64,000 bases of DNA from NCBI GenBank assembly GCA_013396915.1, contig VWZL01004332.1:372515-436514 (forward strand). The letters run 5' to 3'. The stretch comes from Stercorarius parasiticus. Lineage: Eukaryota; Chordata; Aves; Charadriiformes; Stercorariidae. The notes beneath the pieces were generated by a model. The model did no database searches and had not been told where the DNA came from. It saw only the letters and a list, made by a program, of their open reading frames with translations. The position numbers and the translations under genes are program-made. Below, one piece after another: positions 59,159 through 64,000 of the stretch (position 1 is the first letter of the stretch; each line of letters opens with the position of its first letter).

Positions 59159-61833
59159 CCAGAGCTGCTGAGGATTCCAGCATCACAGGATCATCCAGGC
59201 GGAGAAGCAAATAAGCACATGGGTTAGAAACAAAAACAAATCCATATGCTGCCTAAGGGAGGAGTGCTAAGCAAGCACACAGCAATACATTAAGATCTTT
59301 TCCTCTCCTCACAGCCCCAAACTTGCCCAACTAGGAAATGCCAAGATCTGGACTATTCTTACAATTAATTAAAAAAAAAAAATTAAGGTTTTACAAAGCT
59401 TCTAAAAATTAAAAACTATTGCTTCAAAATTATTTTCTAAGACTTTCAATGTTTTTTCTGTTGGCAAAGGATGATAACATTTTTGCATCCCAGGGCTCCT
59501 CACCGAACATACAAACAGTCTCAAGAGCGCCAGGGAAGAGAAGCAGCTTCCCCTTAAATGGTTTCTGATGTTCGAACGCTCGTACAACATCAAATGCCTT
59601 TGTCTATATAAACTCTGCCCAAGCAGGGTGTGCTTCAGCATTTGTTCACAGACAAAGCGTAGTCCACAGCTTCTGTTGGCAGACTCTGCCATTCCCTGGT
59701 AGCAATAGGGAATGGGGAACGTGCCCTCCAACGATCAGGAAACAGAAATATATCCGTCTTCCATACTTCTTCCCAACCTTGAATTCTCTGGGTTGGTACC
59801 CACTGCTGAGTTCTCCAGCCTGCTTCCAACCTTCATTTACCCACATTCCCTCCTCAGTGAAACTATTCCAAAGGAAGTCCTGTAAGGGGGTGCCCAGTAC
59901 CAGCACAACATGCCAGCTGTATCAACACCAGTGAAATGCACTGTTCCACCACACATTGATTTATATTGAAATTTAAATTACTTTGATGTGCAACTATGAA
60001 TCCGCTACAAAGACCAAGTAAAAAGGGGTATTCACGGAGGTGAGGGTTCACAGCCCATTTTCTTTGCCATGTTCCACAGAGTACCAGCAAGCAGAAATAT
60101 ACCCCTGATATACCTGAAGAGTAGCCAGTAGTCTATTCTGTAACACTAAAAAAAAAAAAAAAAGTTAAATCTACAGACTGCATCACCTGCTTGGGCTTTC
60201 ATTAAGGAATGGGTAATTTGAATTCATACAAGACGAGCAATAAAAAAGTAAGCAATATTAAATCTCCTGAGAGAGGCGAGGCCGCACCACAGCAAGTCTG
60301 AGGCAACAGAGCTGAGTCTCTCCACTCAGGCAGCACAGCTCCCTGGCTCTGCATCGATGGAATTACAGCTCCATCTCAAGACTCAACAAACCCTCCTCCT
60401 CCAAGGCATTATATTATATATACATTGAAATTTGATGCTTATTAAAGCATAATTCAAGATGTTCATTGCCTATTACTTGAGACCCACACCCATCACCCCC
60501 AGATCAGTCAGCATGTTAACTGCCCTTAAGTGTCATAAGAAATCAAATAAATGACTTGGTGAGACAATTTCTGTACGTATTCACTTCACATTTAATGGAT
60601 TTCCTTACTGAGAGAGTGCAACTGGAACCTCTCCTACTAGGTCGGGGGCAGAGGAGGGAGAGAGAACAGAAACGGAGGTGGGCAGCCTTCTTGTGAGCGT
60701 CGTGCATTTGGGCATCATTTCCAAGCACCCTTTCCAGCAACACAGTGTTATCTCGGTGCTAACCAAAAACCCCAACAGGCATGAAGGGAATGCCACCTGG
60801 AGTAGGAAAGGAGTGGTAAGTCTAATATTTTGTCACTTTCATTCTCTTCACTGCTAAATGGCTGTCTGAATGATTTTTCTCTTCTGATATTTGGATTTGA
60901 ATAGAATTCAGCTCTTTACAGGTTGTAGCAACCAGGAAACGTGCAGCTGGACCTGCAGGCCAGAAGTGAAGAGTACAATATAACCTTTTACAGAGATTCT
61001 AGTTCCCTTGTTTTCTTAGCTTTCTATCACTCAATGGAATAATTCTGATGTACAAAGGATTATAGTTTCATAATGCACAAAAGCTGATTAGGAGCCATGC
61101 CATTTTGTAAGCTACAGTGTCCCAGAAAAAGCAACTGCAATATCTCACTTTTACAAAATGAATGCTGTAACTTCTGTCTCTGAATTTCCCTTAAGATATG
61201 CATAATTTATTACATTTACTATGCTGATTTCCCACATACATAACAAAATCCTGTAATGTACTCTACTGCATTTTCAGTGATGTTGGAACAAAATTTCATT
61301 TTCTATTTAAGGAACAAGTCTACTCAAAAGCAAAATCATATTATAATAGCAGCTTTCAATTCAAAAGGTCTTCTCCAAGTGTAATTTTAAGTGCAAAAAG
61401 CTTACTTAATGGACAACAATAGATTTCCACCATGCTTTCCTACTTCACATACTACAGAATTAGCATACCCAGGAACATGAGCTGAATTCCCTGGTCAAAC
61501 ACTTTGTTTTTTAAGTTCCAGCCATTTGGTAATGCCAGAGGCCAGAAGGGAGAACTTCCCAGGGGTGCTACTGGGATCACACCTGTAAAGAAGGTCTATT
61601 TCACTACTTCCAGCACCTTTACTGGTGGTGACATTGAGGGAAATGAAAAGGATTCATCTTAATTTTCAGATTTTAGATTCATGTCAGATGATTGGCAATA
61701 AAAAGAAATATCAGCTTTTTAAAAAACATGTATTTGGTGAGCTATTAGGGAATAGAAGCAGAAAAAACATCATATTATGCCACTTTTCTGTAGAAAAATA
61801 AATTTTAAAAGATATTTCTACCATATTAAGACT

Positions 61834-61927
61834 TCATAGAATCATAGAATGGTTTGGGTTGGAAGAGACCTTAAAGATCACCTAGTTGCAGCCCCCCAGC
61901 CTCCCACTAGACCAGGTTGCTGAAAGC
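61834..61927 (-). mobile_element. CR1 LINE 3' UTR fragment, 5'-truncated
   Basis: Read on -, this is the 3' end of a CR1. On + it begins with two copies of the terminal octamer (TCATAGAATCATAGAATGG), then GTTTGGGTTGGAAGAGACC, TTAAAGATCACCTAG and CTCCCACTAGACCAGG, ending near GCTGAAAGC. About 18 bp usually found between the CCCCCC run and CTCCCACTAG are missing. The short length shows the usual 5' truncation of target-primed reverse transcription. The tail lies on the left, so the insertion is in minus orientation. Confidence 0.92.
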
Positions 61928-61937
61928 TGAAAGTGCG

Positions 61938-61960
61938 GGGATTCTGCCAAGCCAGACTTA
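61938..61960 (+). repeat. 23-bp dispersed repeat, copy 2
   Basis: Exact match to 58955-58977. It starts about 10 bases beyond the truncated 5' edge of the CR1 fragment at 61834-61927, so it could be filler DNA copied at the insertion junction. Alternatively it is a piece of an unrecognised repeat family. Confidence 0.9.
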
Positions 61961-62118
61961 GGCACCTTTTAATTTGTAAGGCTTTTCCTGTTTTGTTTTC
62001 TTTTATGTTGGCTTCAGTAAATTAGTATGCAAAATCAACAGAGAAGGAAACACACACCCTCTCACACACAGAAAAAGCCCTACAGAACTCCAATCCTTTG
62101 AGTGCGTTTTAACAATGC

Positions 62119-62130
62119 GGGGGGGGGGGG
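62119..62130 (+). repeat. Poly-G tract (G12)
   Basis: Twelve consecutive G, rare in AT-rich vertebrate DNA and prone to length change. Confidence 0.9.
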
Positions 62131-62312
62131 AAGAGACTTAAAACAGCAGGAAGAGGCACAAGATACAGTTAACAACCTTTCAATATTTTACAATTCTGGC
62201 CTTTATATAGTATTTTTTTCATATTAGCCAGCAACTGTTGTCATTTCTCAAGATGCAAAACACCTTTTCTTAGAATGTTAGGTAAATACTCATTCACTTG
62301 CCCTGTGACAAC

Positions 62313-62339
62313 AGTAAAAATAGTAAAAATAGTAAAAGT
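62313..62339. repeat. 9-bp tandem repeat, three copies
   Basis: AGTAAAAAT at 62313-62321 and 62322-62330, then AGTAAAAGT at 62331-62339. Confidence 0.9.
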
Positions 62340-63307
62340 GGCCAAGAGGTCATATAAAACTGGAACACTACAAGCCAGTTTCAAGTTTCATTGCTTTGTA
62401 CAAATATGCAGTATCAGATGATTGGACAAAGCATATTTCAGCATAATCACACACCACGTCTAAGAGGAAAGATCTTAATGCGCCTTTGCTGCAAAAGGAA
62501 TTACCCTCTTTAAGACTGTCTGACTGCCTTAACAGAAGCATCAAATATGTGCCAAGTACAGGAACAGATATACAGAGACACTTTCCACAGATGTACCCCA
62601 CAGAAGTGAAGTGGCAGAACCAGAATACTCCAAAATCATTCAGCATACTGCATAGGATTCACCCCTGCACGAATACAATTTTTGACCAGCAATTAGGCAA
62701 ACCAGTCTAGAAATCCTTCACATATAAACACCTTTTTCCCTCCTTTCAAAAAAAAAAAAAAAAATCCAGATAAAAAAGACCTATCTTATAAAACCGTACG
62801 TTTCAGGCATTTCTATGCCTGATGTGTTATTTATGGCAGTTCTTACCAAATAGTATGTCTATGCCGCTGAAAAGAAAAATAAACAGGACCGCTAAAAAAG
62901 GCAAGGAATCAGCAAGTTTTATATGCTTTTTGACTGGAAGTGAACTATCCATCCAGAGATTTCTTATCTGCCCTAATTCATATACAAAAAAATAAATCGT
63001 TCAACAGTATCACTAGAGGAAGTCATTCTAAAAAATAACTACTTAATACTGTACAGGTCAAAATTATAAGATGATTTTCCTGTAGCAGGAAGTAAGTGTT
63101 TGTTATAGATCAGTGCTACAAAACTGGAAGATTTGTTTTCAAGACTACTGTTGACTATCACAATAAATCTTTCAATGTATCTTTTCTGACTAAAAAACAT
63201 AAATGTCTGCAGAAGTAACAATCCTAAATTTAGTAGAAATAACTGAATGTAAGCGGACATATTAACTTTAGCAACTAATTTAATAATTATTGTAATTAAG
63301 ACTGATT

Positions 63308-63403
63308 TGACTATTTGTCAGAAAAAGACATATGTTTTTTTTCCTGACTATTTGACAGAAAAATATGAAATATTTTCCTATCCTGACTATTTTGGATAGG
63401 AAA
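63308..63403. repeat. Spaced triple repeat of TGACTATTT with terminal hairpin
   Basis: TGACTATTTGTCAGAAAAA (63308-63326) recurs with one change at 63345-63363, a period of 37. TGACTATTTT recurs again at 63384-63393, exactly in the loop of a perfect 10-bp inverted repeat (TTTCCTATCC 63374-63383, GGATAGGAAA 63394-63403). Confidence 0.85.
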
Positions 63404-64000
63404 TTCTAATCAGACAAATAATACCTAGAACCCTGATCCTCTTACCGTATCATAAATTTTACGAGATCAACCATGAACACATACTATATGTTTAAATTAA
63501 GTTATATACACAGAGTTTGAAGAAATGTGCAGAGTTCAAAGAAAGTGCAAAGGCTATTCCAAGACAAAAATATACTGAACAAAAGCACAGCTGAAACAGG
63601 TTGGCTTTGCTCACAAAAGGAGTGCTTAACTGCCTAAGGTCCTAGGAGTCAACCTCTACATAACTTAATCTCTGCATATTTTTTGTTTTAGTAGCTTTAG
63701 ACTGAAAACAGGTACAAAAGTAAAATGAAACCAGTACCTCCCAGTTCCACTCCTAGCTGATTGGCAATATATTAATTTTATATGCACTGCTGCTGAGTTT
63801 TTATATTAGGATACAGTTGAGTGATTCTGTAGAGGTTTAATGATTTTCATGGCAACATAAAAGTGCAATAACAATGCACAGTGAGTTCTAATTAGTACTA
63901 ATGAACTAAAAAACTCAACAGGTTGGGTCTTTTTTCATAGTAAATTCAAGCTCAAAAACTATTTGGACTCTTATAGATTAAAAGGATCTTCCAGAGTAGA

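Larger units (their letters stand above)
57461..61833. other. Unique AT-rich DNA
   Basis: A/C-rich low complexity with A11 and CAA/ACC units lies at 57485-57560. A G-rich stretch with three G4 runs is at 58532-58545, a 39-bp-period duplication at 59100-59158, A12 at 59371-59382 and A16 at 60148-60163. The 88-residue frame at 58338-58604 (+) and the frames on - at 59.4-59.9 kb show no known motif. Confidence 0.5.
61961..64000. other. Unique AT-rich DNA
   Basis: G12 lies at 62119-62130, three copies of the 9-mer AGTAAAAAT (the last with one change) at 62313-62339, and A17 at 62748-62764. A repeat-plus-hairpin structure is at 63308-63403. No gene is recognised; the frame at 62368-62646 (-) shows no motif. 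Confidence 0.55.

Overview
This window reads as avian (or at least sauropsid) nuclear DNA. It is AT-rich: about 39% GC in twenty 60-base lines counted by hand. It has no operon-like coding, no recognisable protein-coding gene and no RNA gene. The placement rests on CR1 LINE retrotransposon remnants, the dominant interspersed repeat of birds and other reptiles: a degenerate ORF2/3' end on + at about 2705-3576, a reverse-transcriptase fragment on - at about 12447-12944, a 3' tail on - at 61834-61927 and a tiny 3' tail at 57439-57460. I see no other recognisable transposon class, apart from two very degraded stretches that resemble the tRNA-derived SINE MIR (about 30915-31045 and 56650-56716). 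Layout: 1-2704 unique AT-rich DNA; 2705-3576 CR1; 3577-12446 unique DNA with poly-A and poly-C/poly-A tracts and two small GC-rich patches near 10.0 and 10.4 kb; 12447-12944 CR1 reverse transcriptase with a 37-bp tandem duplication at its 5' edge; 12945-57438 a long, almost repeat-free stretch holding a compound GT/TA microsatellite (20.2 kb), G-quadruplex-type tracts (24.4 and 52.1 kb), several perfect hairpins and some stretches that look like conserved non-coding DNA; 57439-64000 mostly unique DNA with two CR1 tails and a 23-bp sequence present twice about 3 kb apart. The most economical reading is a large intron or a gene desert. Two weak lines favour an intron of a gene on the minus strand. 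In the hand count A far exceeds T and C exceeds G on + (A 444, T 292, C 252, G 212 of 1200), and poly-A runs of 12 or more outnumber poly-T runs on + by 11 to 3. Several splice-site-bounded open stretches also lie on -: 27160-27260, 42169-42186, 45066-45131 and 24943-24978. None matches a protein I recognise, and splice-like pairs arise often by chance, so they are leads and not gene calls. I found no new biological system. The best leads are the 18-nt microexon-like unit at 42169-42186 with an RBFOX-type element on its intronic side, and the 23-bp duplicated sequence beside the truncated 5' end of a CR1 insertion.
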